64,000 nucleotides of DNA. It comes from Bacteroidota bacterium. GTDB lineage: Bacteria > Bacteroidota > Bacteroidia > Chitinophagales > JADIYW01. A model generated the notes under the pieces. It did not search any database. It saw only the letters and a list, made by a program, of their open reading frames with translations, and was not told where the DNA came from. Below are positions 53,111 through 62,166 of this stretch, in pieces (position 1 is the first letter of the stretch; each line of letters begins with the position of its first letter). The stretch is from the NCBI GenBank assembly GCA_963169645.1, contig CAUJCO010000013.1, positions 262,142-326,141 on the forward strand. The letters are read 5' to 3'. The position numbers and the translations under genes were made by a program.

Positions 53111-53746
53111 ATGCATTTGGTTTCACCCGAAATAGAACAATATATTGATGCACACACCACTGATGAGCAGCCTGTGTTGCAACAACTTAATCGGAAAACG
53201 CATACCGATGTGTTGATGCCACAAATGCTGAGCGGAAAAGTGCAAGGTCAATTTCTGCAATTTATTTCGCAAATGATACAACCCAACCGCGTGTTGGAAA
53301 TTGGTACATTCACCGGATATGCAGCCATCTGTTTGGCTGCCGGACTTACAGAAAACGGGAAACTATTCACTATCGACATCAACGAAGAATTGGAACAAAT
53401 GGTTCGCACGCATGTGGAACAAGCCGGACTGCAAAATAAAATAATACAAATTATTGGAAATGCTGCTCAAGAAATTGCTCAACTCAATGAAACATTTGAT
53501 TTAGTATTTATTGATGCAGACAAGCAAAACTATAGTGTTTATTACGATTTAGTTATAGATAAAGTGCGTAGCGGTGGCTATATCTTAGCGGATAATGTGC
53601 TTTGGAGTGGGAAAATTATAAACGAAAAAAAAGATAAAGACACACAAAAATTAGCTGATTTTAACGAAAAAGTACAACAAGATAATCGAGTAGAAAACGT
53701 TATCCTTTCTATACGTGATGGCATTATGCTGATACGAAAAAAATAA
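53111..53746 (+). CDS. SAM-dependent O-methyltransferase (family 3)
   Basis: 211 residues, single class I methyltransferase domain: 'VLEIGTFTGYAAICLAAGL' (about 60-78) is the SAM-binding motif, and 'FDLVFIDADKQNYSVYYD' (about 136-153) and 'SGGYILADNVLW' (about 156-167) bind metal and substrate as in catechol O-methyltransferase-like enzymes. Substrate unknown. It lies between the biotin carrier gene and the LysM hydrolase gene, with gaps of 83 and 32 bp. Confidence 0.88.
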   Translation: MHLVSPEIEQYIDAHTTDEQPVLQQLNRKTHTDVLMPQMLSGKVQGQFLQFISQMIQPNRVLEIGTFTGYAAICLAAGLTENGKLFTIDINEELEQMVRTHVEQAGLQNKIIQIIGNAAQEIAQLNETFDLVFIDADKQNYSVYYDLVIDKVRSGGYILADNVLWSGKIINEKKDKDTQKLADFNEKVQQDNRVENVILSIRDGIMLIRKK

Positions 53747-53778
53747 AAACAAATTCCGAATTACAATTAATCAAATCC

Positions 53779-55293
53779 ATGAATTTCAAATTAAATACTG
53801 TAGTAGCTTTCTTATTTATCATTTTTCCGAGTTTCCTATTTGCCCAAAAAATAGATACAACGGCTATTATCGAGTACATCAAACAATATAAAAATATTTC
53901 TATCGAAGAAATGAACAGAACCGGTGTACCGGCAAGTATCACCTTAGCGCAAGGCGTTCACGAAAGTGGTTTTGGGAAAAGCTATTTAGCAAAAAACACC
54001 AATAATCACTTTGGAATAAAATGTAAAGCAGAGTGGAAAGGCAAAACGTTTAAATACACCGACGATGCCCCGAACGAATGTTTTAGAGTGTATGATAATG
54101 TAGAAGAATCCTATAAAGATCATTCCGATTTTTTAAAAAACAGAGCACACTATGCACCTTTATTTTTGTTGGATAAATATGATTATAAAGGTTGGGCTTA
54201 TGGCCTCAAAAAAGCCGGTTATGCCACTAATCCAAAATATCCGCAAATATTAATAAAACTCATTGATGATTTTCAATTATATGCATTTGATAAAAACCAA
54301 AATCCAACATATTTATCCAGCACAGCAACAATTTCTTCTGTACCTCAAAAAGAAGTAAAAACCATTGAAACCATTGAAGTAAACGACACGGAAACGGGAA
54401 CAGAATCCATGGACGAAACTACCAATAAACAACAATCTTTCATCAACAACACCTCAACACCGATTCCAACTGTTCTTGTAAAAAAAAAGTCTTTTAAGGT
54501 AAACAAGACAAATGCCATAAAGATTTATCCATCGAAAGGTGAAACCTTAGATTTGATAGCAAATCTTTACCAATTAGATAAAGAAGACATCTTACAATTT
54601 AATGATATGACGTCTGAAATGTCCATTTCGGAAGGACAAACGATTTTTATACAACGCAAGAAAAAATCAAACAAAACCGATAAAACATATACTGTAAAAA
54701 AAGAAGATAATATGTGGAGCATTGCACAAAAAAAAGGAGTGCAACTCCATCGACTTTTAAGCAGAAACAAGCTTAGTACTGGAGAAGAACCGGCAGCAAA
54801 AGAAATTATTGTTTTAAAAGGAAAAATAAAAAAGAAACCCGCATTACGCACCGAAAAGATTGCAGTAAAAAATCCTAACACCAACACAGAAAAGAATAGC
54901 ATCATTCGGGCAAACGATACCATTTATCCGGAAATCACTACACAAGCTAAATTATCGGTGGATAGCAATACGGTTCTGCGTTGGGAAAATGATGATAAAC
55001 TACTGGAAAAACCACAATTATTCGAAATTGAATCCGAACCTAAACCAAGCACAGCTGTTACCACTTCTACAACATCAACTCAAGACATCGAGCCAACACC
55101 AACTGTATATCCGACTAAAATAGACTACAATAGTTTGCCCAAAAGCAACAATGGTTATCACACTGTTGTAAAAGGCGATACGATGTACAACATCTGCAAA
55201 CGTTATGCTATTTCTATCCCGCAACTAATGGAATGGAATCAACTCAGCGAACAAAGTGTCAAACTAGGTCAAGTGTTAAAAATCCAAAACTAA
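53779..55293 (+). CDS. GH73-type N-acetylglucosaminidase with LysM repeats
   Basis: 504 residues. A signal peptide (about 1-22), a glucosaminidase domain (about 25-175) with catalytic Glu62 in VHESGFG, and three LysM-like modules: about 258-297, 310-352 and 457-502, the last the most complete ('GYHTVVKGDTMYNICKRYAISIPQLMEWNQ'). Thr/Ser/Pro-rich linkers join them. It cuts the glycan strands of peptidoglycan during growth or division. The next gene is hpt after 88 bp. Confidence 0.92.
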   Translation: MNFKLNTVVAFLFIIFPSFLFAQKIDTTAIIEYIKQYKNISIEEMNRTGVPASITLAQGVHESGFGKSYLAKNTNNHFGIKCKAEWKGKTFKYTDDAPNECFRVYDNVEESYKDHSDFLKNRAHYAPLFLLDKYDYKGWAYGLKKAGYATNPKYPQILIKLIDDFQLYAFDKNQNPTYLSSTATISSVPQKEVKTIETIEVNDTETGTESMDETTNKQQSFINNTSTPIPTVLVKKKSFKVNKTNAIKIYPSKGETLDLIANLYQLDKEDILQFNDMTSEMSISEGQTIFIQRKKKSNKTDKTYTVKKEDNMWSIAQKKGVQLHRLLSRNKLSTGEEPAAKEIIVLKGKIKKKPALRTEKIAVKNPNTNTEKNSIIRANDTIYPEITTQAKLSVDSNTVLRWENDDKLLEKPQLFEIESEPKPSTAVTTSTTSTQDIEPTPTVYPTKIDYNSLPKSNNGYHTVVKGDTMYNICKRYAISIPQLMEWNQLSEQSVKLGQVLKIQN

Positions 55294-55381
55294 TTTTGAT
55301 TTTTGATTGCATTAAATTAATCGACAAGCGAAAATTATATCTATAAAAATAAGTAATTTGCATTAAGCGAAATAATAAGCC

Positions 55382-55918
55382 ATGCAAACCATACAAATAA
55401 AAGATAAACTCTTTCATCAATACATTTCCGAACAAGAAATTCAGCAACGCATTCAAGAAATTGTAAGTGAATTATCCAAAACCTACCACGACAAACATCC
55501 GGTTTTTATTGTAGTATTGCGTGGTGCTTTCATGTTCGCAGCTGATATTCTAAAACGTTTCAACCATCCTTGCGAAATCGAATTTGTAAAACTTTCGTCC
55601 TATTCCGGAATGGAATCAACGGGAAAAATAAACATTGCCTATCCGTTAAAAGAAGAAATTGTTCGTGATAGAAATATCATTATTTTAGAAGATATTGTAG
55701 ATTCCGGATTAACGATGGATTTTTTCATCAGTTATTTAAAAGGAATGCATCCATCATCTGTCTCATTAGTTTCGTTTTTGTTTAAGCCGGAAAATCTGCA
55801 AAAAGAAGTAAAAATAGATTATGTTGGTTTCACTATTCCGGAGTTATTTGTGGTTGGTTATGGTTTGGATTACGATGGTGAAGGAAGAAATTTGGGTGCA
55901 GTGTATCAATTGGCGTAA
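55382..55918 (+). CDS. hpt: Hypoxanthine phosphoribosyltransferase
   Basis: 178 residues with the PRPP-binding motif EDIVDSGLT (about residues 101-109) and 'VLRGAFMFAADI' near 43-54. It salvages hypoxanthine (and guanine) with PRPP to IMP and GMP. This gene and guaB share the purine pathway but are 50 kb apart in the window. No promoter that I can define. Confidence 0.93.
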   Translation: MQTIQIKDKLFHQYISEQEIQQRIQEIVSELSKTYHDKHPVFIVVLRGAFMFAADILKRFNHPCEIEFVKLSSYSGMESTGKINIAYPLKEEIVRDRNIIILEDIVDSGLTMDFFISYLKGMHPSSVSLVSFLFKPENLQKEVKIDYVGFTIPELFVVGYGLDYDGEGRNLGAVYQLA

Positions 55919-56059
55919 TTTTTTACAAAACATCTAGTTCATCAAGTAGATTTCTTTACAGTAGTATCTCGCACAGTGGAAGCTGCTAAAGTTCAACAAT
56001 GTAGCATCCTTTTCAATAGACGTGCTTGGAATCGAAAATCAAAAAGATGGTTTAAATTA

Positions 56060-57940
56060 TTATGCCAAGTGATTAATAACCAACTTTGCTTTAGTTCCGG
56101 ATGGTGTAATACTATGAATCGAGAAATCGCCATTTATCGTATTAATACGCTCTCTTATGCTTTGCAATCCTTGATTTTCTTGATTTTGAGAAATACCAAT
56201 TCCATTGTCAATTATTTCAATTTGCAATTGTTGATTCGTATATTTTAAAAGGATAGTTGCCTCGGTGGCTTGGGCATGTTTCATTATATTATTAATTAAT
56301 TCTTGCACTATTCTATAAAGCATCAACTCCGTTCTTTTAGAAATAGTAAAATCATCAGGTAGTTCATTCATAAAATGAATTTGCAAGGAACCAACTACAT
56401 TTATGTGGCCGGTAAATTGTTGAATTGCGGCTGCTAATCCTTCTTTCTCTAACGTTAATGGAAGTAAATCGTGTGCTACGCGACGAACTTCAGTATGTGT
56501 TTTGCTAACTAACTCACTTAATTTACCCAACTGTTCTTGCTTCTTTGTATCCGATAAAAATGGAATGGATTGCAAGCTCATTTGCATAGCACCAATCATT
56601 GTAGCAATCCCGTCGTGTAATTCTTTGCTAATTCTATTTCTTTCTTTTTCTTCGCCATTCATTATTGCATTTAATACGGCATTTTCATTTTCTTGATGTA
56701 ATAATTTAATTCTTTGTGCTTGGTTTTTTTTGACTTGATACACATAAAATAATCCACTCATTAATAGTACAGTTCCGATAATTAGCCAAATTTTAATGGT
56801 AGAATTTTTTTGTTGAATTAATAGAAGTTGTTGTGCTAATAATTTATCTTTTTTTTCTGCTTCATATTGCACCAATAATTCACTCATTGCCCTACGATCA
56901 TTTTTAACAACCTCGTCTCTAAAATATTCATCTGCTTTTCTTAAAAATACCAATGCTGCATGTTCATTACCTTTTGATTGATATGCCTGTGATATATGCC
57001 TATTGAGTGCATAAGAGACATCTTGATATTGGAATTTTTGTGTAAACTCAATAGCCTTATTTCCTTCCTCAATTACCTTATCAAAATCATTTTTTTCTAA
57101 ATATGCCTTTAATAATGAAGTGTACGCAGCTGCAACAATCGGTATTTGTTGAAGTTGTTGAGCAATAGGAATAATTTTTTGATAATACTGTATTGCTGTA
57201 TCATATTGCTTGTCATAAATTGCAATATCACCCAATGCATATCCGGACATGGCTATACCTAATGGATTTTTATAATGAAGGCTCAATTTTTCTGCTTCTG
57301 TTGCATTTTTATAAGCTTCTGCTCTTTTGCCTAAGGCAATTCCGGAAACTGCATTAACGGCTAATGCACTCGGATAATAAACGGAATCATGCAGCGATTT
57401 AAACCCTTTTACAGCCATATCACTATATTGATATGACATAGGATAATTTAGATTACTCAGAAATATATTGGCAATATTAAAACTAACTGATGCAGCATTT
57501 CTTACATCTTTATGTTTTTCGAAAATTTGGAGCGATTTTTTATAAAAATTTATGGATGTTTCCTGATTTTGTTGATAAGCTGCAATAGCCGCTTTCAGAT
57601 TTGCAAAACGAGCATAGGCTAAACTTAATGTATCAAAATCTTTAGCATTAATGGCTTGAGAAATAATGGAATCTGCTTTTGCCAGTTGCCCCGTCATTAT
57701 TAAAGTTTTGGCATAATTTACTTTTAATAAATTGAGCGTATTTTCTTTATCTGACCATTGCTCTTGTAAGCTTAAAAAAATACTATCTGCATGATGAAAT
57801 GGCGGAACAAATGCAGTTGTAATATAAATACTATCGTCTTTATTTATTGCTTCATTTACAGATTGATTAGATGTGTTATTTGAACAGGAAAAGTTAAACA
57901 GCACAAGAACAATAAATAATCTAACGTAAATGATTTTCAT
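56060..57940 (-). CDS. TPR-containing sensor histidine kinase
   Basis: 626 residues. A lipoprotein-like signal peptide ('FNFSCSNN', Cys19), a TPR sensor (about 60-345), one membrane helix (383-401), a short coiled coil, a HisKA_3 dimer/phosphoacceptor domain with His442 ('KELHDGIATM') and a HATPase with 'IDNGIGIS'. This is the Bacteroidota class in which periplasmic TPRs read a ligand or protein. It follows its response regulator by 11 bp, so the two are co-transcribed. Confidence 0.9.
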   Translation of the reverse strand: MKIIYVRLFIVLVLFNFSCSNNTSNQSVNEAINKDDSIYITTAFVPPFHHADSIFLSLQEQWSDKENTLNLLKVNYAKTLIMTGQLAKADSIISQAINAKDFDTLSLAYARFANLKAAIAAYQQNQETSINFYKKSLQIFEKHKDVRNAASVSFNIANIFLSNLNYPMSYQYSDMAVKGFKSLHDSVYYPSALAVNAVSGIALGKRAEAYKNATEAEKLSLHYKNPLGIAMSGYALGDIAIYDKQYDTAIQYYQKIIPIAQQLQQIPIVAAAYTSLLKAYLEKNDFDKVIEEGNKAIEFTQKFQYQDVSYALNRHISQAYQSKGNEHAALVFLRKADEYFRDEVVKNDRRAMSELLVQYEAEKKDKLLAQQLLLIQQKNSTIKIWLIIGTVLLMSGLFYVYQVKKNQAQRIKLLHQENENAVLNAIMNGEEKERNRISKELHDGIATMIGAMQMSLQSIPFLSDTKKQEQLGKLSELVSKTHTEVRRVAHDLLPLTLEKEGLAAAIQQFTGHINVVGSLQIHFMNELPDDFTISKRTELMLYRIVQELINNIMKHAQATEATILLKYTNQQLQIEIIDNGIGISQNQENQGLQSIRERINTINGDFSIHSITPSGTKAKLVINHLA

Positions 57941-57951
57941 CTTTATAGTTT

Positions 57952-58569
57952 TTATATAAAACCCATAGTAATTGCTTTTTTTACTAATCCGGCCATGTTT
58001 TTTGCATCTAATTTTATCATTAAGTTGGTGCGATGATTTTCTACTGTTTTTTCAGAAATAAAGAGTTCTTCTGCAATTTCTTTAGTTGTTTTCTCATCTA
58101 TTATTAGCTTAAGTATTTCTTCTTCTCTTTTGGTTAGTGTTGGTTTATTTTTTGAGATACTTTGTTGAAAAAAAATATTTTTTACTTGTGGACTAAAAAA
58201 CTGTTCGCCTGCCAATACAGTTTGGATAGCATCTATCATGGTTTGTCTATCTTCCGATTTTAATAAATATCCATCAAATCCTGCAAGTATTGCTGTTTTT
58301 ACGGTCGAAATATCTCCATAACTTGTTAATGCTATTATTTTAATATCCGGAAAAAGTTTCTTTATATTTTTACATACTTCTTTTCCATCTGATTTGCCAA
58401 AAACTATATCTAAAAAAATTAAGTCTGGTTTAGAGTTGTTTGTAATAAGTTGGTTTAATTCGATTTCATCAATTGCTTTTTCTACTCTATCAATAAACCC
58501 AAAAGTAGAAAGTAATAATTCTAATCCATCTAAAACAATTGTATGGTCATCGGCCAGAATTATGTACAT
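57952..58569 (-). CDS. NarL/LuxR-family response regulator
   Basis: 205 residues: a receiver with the acidic pair Asp7-Asp8, phospho-acceptor Asp54 (LIFLDIVFG) and switch Lys in 'LLKSED', then a LuxR helix-turn-helix with 'LTKREEEILKLIIDEKTTKEIAEELFISEKTVENHRTNLMIKL' (about 140-183). It is read first, 11 bp ahead of the histidine kinase gene, its obvious partner. It has a candidate promoter of its own (58595-58625). Confidence 0.93.
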   Translation of the reverse strand: MYIILADDHTIVLDGLELLLSTFGFIDRVEKAIDEIELNQLITNNSKPDLIFLDIVFGKSDGKEVCKNIKKLFPDIKIIALTSYGDISTVKTAILAGFDGYLLKSEDRQTMIDAIQTVLAGEQFFSPQVKNIFFQQSISKNKPTLTKREEEILKLIIDEKTTKEIAEELFISEKTVENHRTNLMIKLDAKNMAGLVKKAITMGFI

Positions 58570-58594
58570 CTTGTTGTCATTAAATATTATCGTA

Positions 58595-58625
58595 CAAAGA
58601 AAAGTATAATATTTAAATCGAACAA
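58595..58625 (-). promoter_or_regulatory. Promoter of the response regulator/kinase pair
   Basis: On the minus strand: TTG (58623-58625), a 20-bp spacer, TTTCTTTG (58595-58602; one mismatch to TAnnTTTG). The predicted leader is about 20 nt. It allows the pair to be expressed separately from the upstream envelope genes. Confidence 0.5.
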
Positions 58626-58656
58626 TAGTAAAAGAAATATTTGGTTCTATCTTTGT

Positions 58657-59355
58657 TTATTCATACTTTATATCATAATTAGTTGGTGTTGTATATTTAT
58701 ATTGATATTTCAAAGAAAAGTTAGAAGAAACAGTATGTTCCAATAAGGTGATATTATTTTTTGGAATATTTTTTGGAAATTGTATAGGCAGTTTGGCTTC
58801 AATATTTAATTCATTGAACAAAGCTAAAATTGAAAAATCAGCATTTGAACGACCTATAAACAAGCTTGTTTTTTCATCACTTTTTTCGTATTTAATTTTA
58901 TATTCTTTTCCTGAAAAAGTTGAGAATCCGTATTCAGTATTACCAAACGATTTTACATTTCCACTTGGCTTCCAAGACTTTGGCAGTTTGGTAATCTTTT
59001 TTAAAGACAATTGATGTTTGATTACTGCCAAATTATTCATCTCTGCATCCTGAAAAGCTTGAATAACTTCTCCATTAGGTTTTAAAATAAACCACAACGT
59101 CATTTCGTCTTTATCTCTAAAGTTTGCATCATCTGGCGTAAGCAGCCAATAATTTAATTTAGGCTCACGATATATTGCCATTTCTCTTTTATTACCTTTG
59201 GTATCTTCATATTCCCAAACCCATATTTCTGAAAAAGAAATGGAAGTTGATTGCTGCTGTGCACATGCTACATGTAAAAACAAAAAAATAATCAAACTAA
59301 ATAATATCAAATGTTTTGATGCAATTTGAGTTGATAATATTTTTTGATATTGCAT
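58657..59355 (-). CDS. Exported protein of unknown function (envelope cassette)
   Basis: 232 residues. A signal peptide appears internal to a 15-residue polar start: hydrophobic 'HLILFSLIIFLFLHVACAQQ' ends near residue 33 and includes an 'HVAC' lipobox-like site. The mature part is beta-rich with 'EIWVWEYEDTKGNKREMAIYREPKLNYWLLTPDD' and looks like a small beta-barrel or sandwich. No match recognised. It lies 7 bp after the preceding lipoprotein gene, so it belongs to the same operon. Confidence 0.65.
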   Translation of the reverse strand: MQYQKILSTQIASKHLILFSLIIFLFLHVACAQQQSTSISFSEIWVWEYEDTKGNKREMAIYREPKLNYWLLTPDDANFRDKDEMTLWFILKPNGEVIQAFQDAEMNNLAVIKHQLSLKKITKLPKSWKPSGNVKSFGNTEYGFSTFSGKEYKIKYEKSDEKTSLFIGRSNADFSILALFNELNIEAKLPIQFPKNIPKNNITLLEHTVSSNFSLKYQYKYTTPTNYDIKYE

Positions 59356-59362
59356 AATTCGT

Positions 59363-60142
59363 CTATTTACATTTTTCTACAACAATTTTTGCTAATTGTA
59401 TTGCCGTTGTTTTATTGACTTCGTTATCATCATTTATATTGACACGAATTTCAAATTGCACACCTTTTTGCAATACGATTAATTCTTGCGTTTGTGTATT
59501 CCAAACTGCCGCATCACCCAATCCATCTACTTTCTCATAAGCTTCAGTTACGCTTTTAAATCCATCAATAATTTCACTACCTACTTTATTAACTTCTTCT
59601 TTGCTAACATCTAGTTGTTCGGCTTTTTTCATAGCTTTATCTGCATTTGCATCTCCCGAATTGCCTTCTGATATATCTTTCATAGCATCTTTTGCTTGAT
59701 TAATTTCAGCCTCGGTTATTGCTCTGTAAGTTTGATTAAAAGTAGAAAGCGACATTGGTTTGATATTGCGAACAGCTACAACATCGTCCATTTCTATTTT
59801 TCTATTCAGTTGTTTTATAAACTGTTTGCGTTTATTATCAAATAAATACAAAAATTCATGAGAACCTAAATCATCAAAAATTTTGTTGTATTTAGTTTTC
59901 ATTACCTCTTTAGAAAATCCTGTTGCTGCTAACACCTCAGTTTCCGATATCAAGGCATCATATTTACTTTGAAAATCTAAAAGACATTTATTTTCACCTT
60001 TTGCATTTGGATCATTAGACGAGCTGTTTATAACCTCATCTATATTAATTTCACTGCCGTTTTGAGTTGTATTGTTTTTATTTCCACATGAAAATAACAC
60101 CAAGCTACAAAACAATATTATCATAAATTTTATTGACCTCAT
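59363..60142 (-). CDS. Lipoprotein of unknown function (envelope cassette)
   Basis: 259 residues with a lipobox (LFSC, Cys19) followed by a low-complexity Asn/Ser linker. The mature part is mostly helical with 'KCLLDFQSKYDALISETEVLAATGFSKEVMKTKYN' early and a C-terminal strand-rich portion. Single Cys residues (about 53 and 258) may pair. It resembles no family I can name; the same fold type as the 215-residue lipoprotein upstream is possible. Confidence 0.65.
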   Translation of the reverse strand: MRSIKFMIILFCSLVLFSCGNKNNTTQNGSEINIDEVINSSSNDPNAKGENKCLLDFQSKYDALISETEVLAATGFSKEVMKTKYNKIFDDLGSHEFLYLFDNKRKQFIKQLNRKIEMDDVVAVRNIKPMSLSTFNQTYRAITEAEINQAKDAMKDISEGNSGDANADKAMKKAEQLDVSKEEVNKVGSEIIDGFKSVTEAYEKVDGLGDAAVWNTQTQELIVLQKGVQFEIRVNINDDNEVNKTTAIQLAKIVVEKCK

Positions 60143-60176
60143 TTTAATAATTTTTAAATTTCATAAAAAAGAATAA

Positions 60177-60521
60177 TTATTGAATTCCTGAAAACCACTT
60201 ATTGAAATTCTCACCTAAGAAAGGAACCGGACTTTCTTCTCCATTAATAGCATTGAGTAAACCTTTAATCCAAAGAAAAACCAACACAAAAAAACCAACA
60301 ATACTCACTAACCAACCTAAAATTGGAATTATATTAATTACGCCTATTGCTAAACCGGCACAACACAAACCCAAACTCTGGCGAATGTGGTAAACGGCAA
60401 AACTATTTTTCTTTTCTGAATTTAGTACAAAGGCAATAATTAAACCTATCACAGTGAGATAAGCAATTATTGCGGTACTTTTGCCTTCTTCGATGTTATT
60501 TTCCAATTTATTTGTTTCCAT
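60177..60521 (-). CDS. Tic20/DUF4870-like small membrane protein
   Basis: 114 residues with three membrane helices: about 18-34, 48-72 and 72-92, and the polar 'SEKKNSFAVYHIRQSLGL' loop between the first two. This 'YLTVIGLIIAFVLN...FAVYHIRQSLGL' pattern is that of DUF4870/Tic20-like proteins. Their job in bacteria is not known. It lies 35-50 bp from its neighbours in the envelope cassette. Confidence 0.75.
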   Translation of the reverse strand: METNKLENNIEEGKSTAIIAYLTVIGLIIAFVLNSEKKNSFAVYHIRQSLGLCCAGLAIGVINIIPILGWLVSIVGFFVLVFLWIKGLLNAINGEESPVPFLGENFNKWFSGIQ

Positions 60522-60567
60522 ATTCTATTTTTTTTGCTGTTATAAAAAATGATTAATTCTTTTCGTT

Positions 60568-61458
60568 TTACTCTATACGTGGCACATTGGGTTTCGGATT
60601 ATCTTCCAATATGGGTACATTCGGTTTGTTATTTTTAGATGGATTAACAGGCAACAGTTCGTCTTTAGGTTTTACTTCCATCAAATCATCTTTATTACCT
60701 TTTGGATTTACAGGCAATAAATCATCATCAAGATTTTCATCATCAGATTTTTCATAGTCGTATGGTTCTTTATTTGTTTTTTCTTTTATCAATGTAAATG
60801 TAACAGGTATCTGTGCTACACATTTTGGTTTGGTAGGTACTTTTATTTCAACTGTATAATATGTTTCAATTTTAGTGGTGGACACTATCTTTATGTTATA
60901 AAACATTTTCATTGGGCTAGATGCTCCATTGCCAAATTCTAAACTGCCTTTATAAGTTGAGAAGCCAGTTTTTACCCAACGCATATCATTTGATGGAAAG
61001 AGTTGAGATGGATTAAAAGGCTTTTGAAATTGAATATTTCCATTTCCAGCCATTCCGGGACTAATTTTTCCTCTATAAAAAGTACCGATATTACCAATAC
61101 CATAACAATCGTTGCCAGTAGAAGCACCATAAGTTACTTTCCATAAACCATCTGTTGGTTGAATTTGAGGATTGAATAAACCCAACTGTGTAAATCCATC
61201 GCCACCCCATTCTTTATCAATTGCTGCTCTCGATTTTTTATCTAAATACAAGACTTCTTTACCATTTTTTTTCTTGCCATATACAATGATATCTCCTGAT
61301 TCTAATGGTCTGTCAAAATCCTGAGAAAATAAATCTTTGTCAAAATCAGAAAGCTCAAAAGTACAACCTTTACCTTCGCTACAATTAGCAATTACGGCAT
61401 TTTCAGCAAACGTGTTAAATACTGAAAACAATAAAATCAACAATATAATATTTCTCAT
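60568..61458 (-). CDS. Secreted protein with a Pro/Asn/Asp repeat tail (envelope cassette)
   Basis: 296 residues: a signal peptide (to about residue 18), a globular part (about 20-225) that looks like a beta-rich adhesion or binding domain with 'WGGDGFTQLGLFNPQIQPTDGLWKVTYG', and a low-complexity tail (about 226-296) built from variants of LLPVNPKGN, PKDELLPVNPS and NPKPNVP. The tail may be a flexible spacer or bind peptidoglycan. Function unknown. Confidence 0.65.
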   Translation of the reverse strand: MRNIILLILLFSVFNTFAENAVIANCSEGKGCTFELSDFDKDLFSQDFDRPLESGDIIVYGKKKNGKEVLYLDKKSRAAIDKEWGGDGFTQLGLFNPQIQPTDGLWKVTYGASTGNDCYGIGNIGTFYRGKISPGMAGNGNIQFQKPFNPSQLFPSNDMRWVKTGFSTYKGSLEFGNGASSPMKMFYNIKIVSTTKIETYYTVEIKVPTKPKCVAQIPVTFTLIKEKTNKEPYDYEKSDDENLDDDLLPVNPKGNKDDLMEVKPKDELLPVNPSKNNKPNVPILEDNPKPNVPRIE

Positions 61459-61468
61459 CTGTATTAGA

Positions 61469-62116
61469 TTATTGGTTTAAAATAGCGTTCGTAATTTCTA
61501 TTGATTTTTGTTTTGCATAATCTTCATCTTCACCTAAATTGGTGCTTATAGTAAATGCCAAATCATTCGCATAAATATGTAAAGCATTCATAGGTGTTTC
61601 CCAAATAGCTTTTGCTGTTCCATTTTCAAGAAATTCTACTTTTCTAGCTTTAGCATACGCCGCTAAGTATTTTGCTTCTGCTACACCTACTTCTTTGTTA
61701 AAATTCTCTTGCTTTGACATTTGGTTGACTTGTTCTTGAATACCTTCATTGCTTCCTATTTTTCTTTCAAAATCATCTGATGACATTTGTTGAACAGAAC
61801 CAATGCTTATACTGTGGTATTCCTCAATTTCAAATTTTCCATCAGCTATTTTTTTCATTTTACCTGTCGGCCAACTATATAAAACAGTAAATTGTCCATC
61901 TCCATTGATGTTATCTTCTATATGTTCTTCGATTTTATTTATAGAAATATCAAAAATAGAAGCCAACTTATCTTTGCTAATAATTTTCTGCATTTCATTT
62001 TTATGAACTACAATTTTATCTGTATTGAAATCTTGTGGCACATTCAATTTTTGCTTATTCGTTCCGCAAGATGCGAACAAGAACACAACAACCAATTGAA
62101 GAATATTCATTTTCAT
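61469..62116 (-). CDS. Lipoprotein of unknown function (envelope cassette)
   Basis: 215 residues with a lipobox (FASC, Cys17). The mature part starts 'GTNKQKLNVPQDFNTDKIV' and is alpha/beta with 'GQFTVLYSWPTGKMKK' in the middle and a helical end. It has no match that I recognise. The gene is 51 bp after the OmpA-like gene and 11 bp before the 296-residue secreted protein. Confidence 0.65.
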   Translation of the reverse strand: MKMNILQLVVVFLFASCGTNKQKLNVPQDFNTDKIVVHKNEMQKIISKDKLASIFDISINKIEEHIEDNINGDGQFTVLYSWPTGKMKKIADGKFEIEEYHSISIGSVQQMSSDDFERKIGSNEGIQEQVNQMSKQENFNKEVGVAEAKYLAAYAKARKVEFLENGTAKAIWETPMNALHIYANDLAFTISTNLGEDEDYAKQKSIEITNAILNQ

Positions 62117-62166
62117 AATCCAGCTTTTATTAGGTTAGATTTAAAGTTTTGAAAGTATCTCAATAT

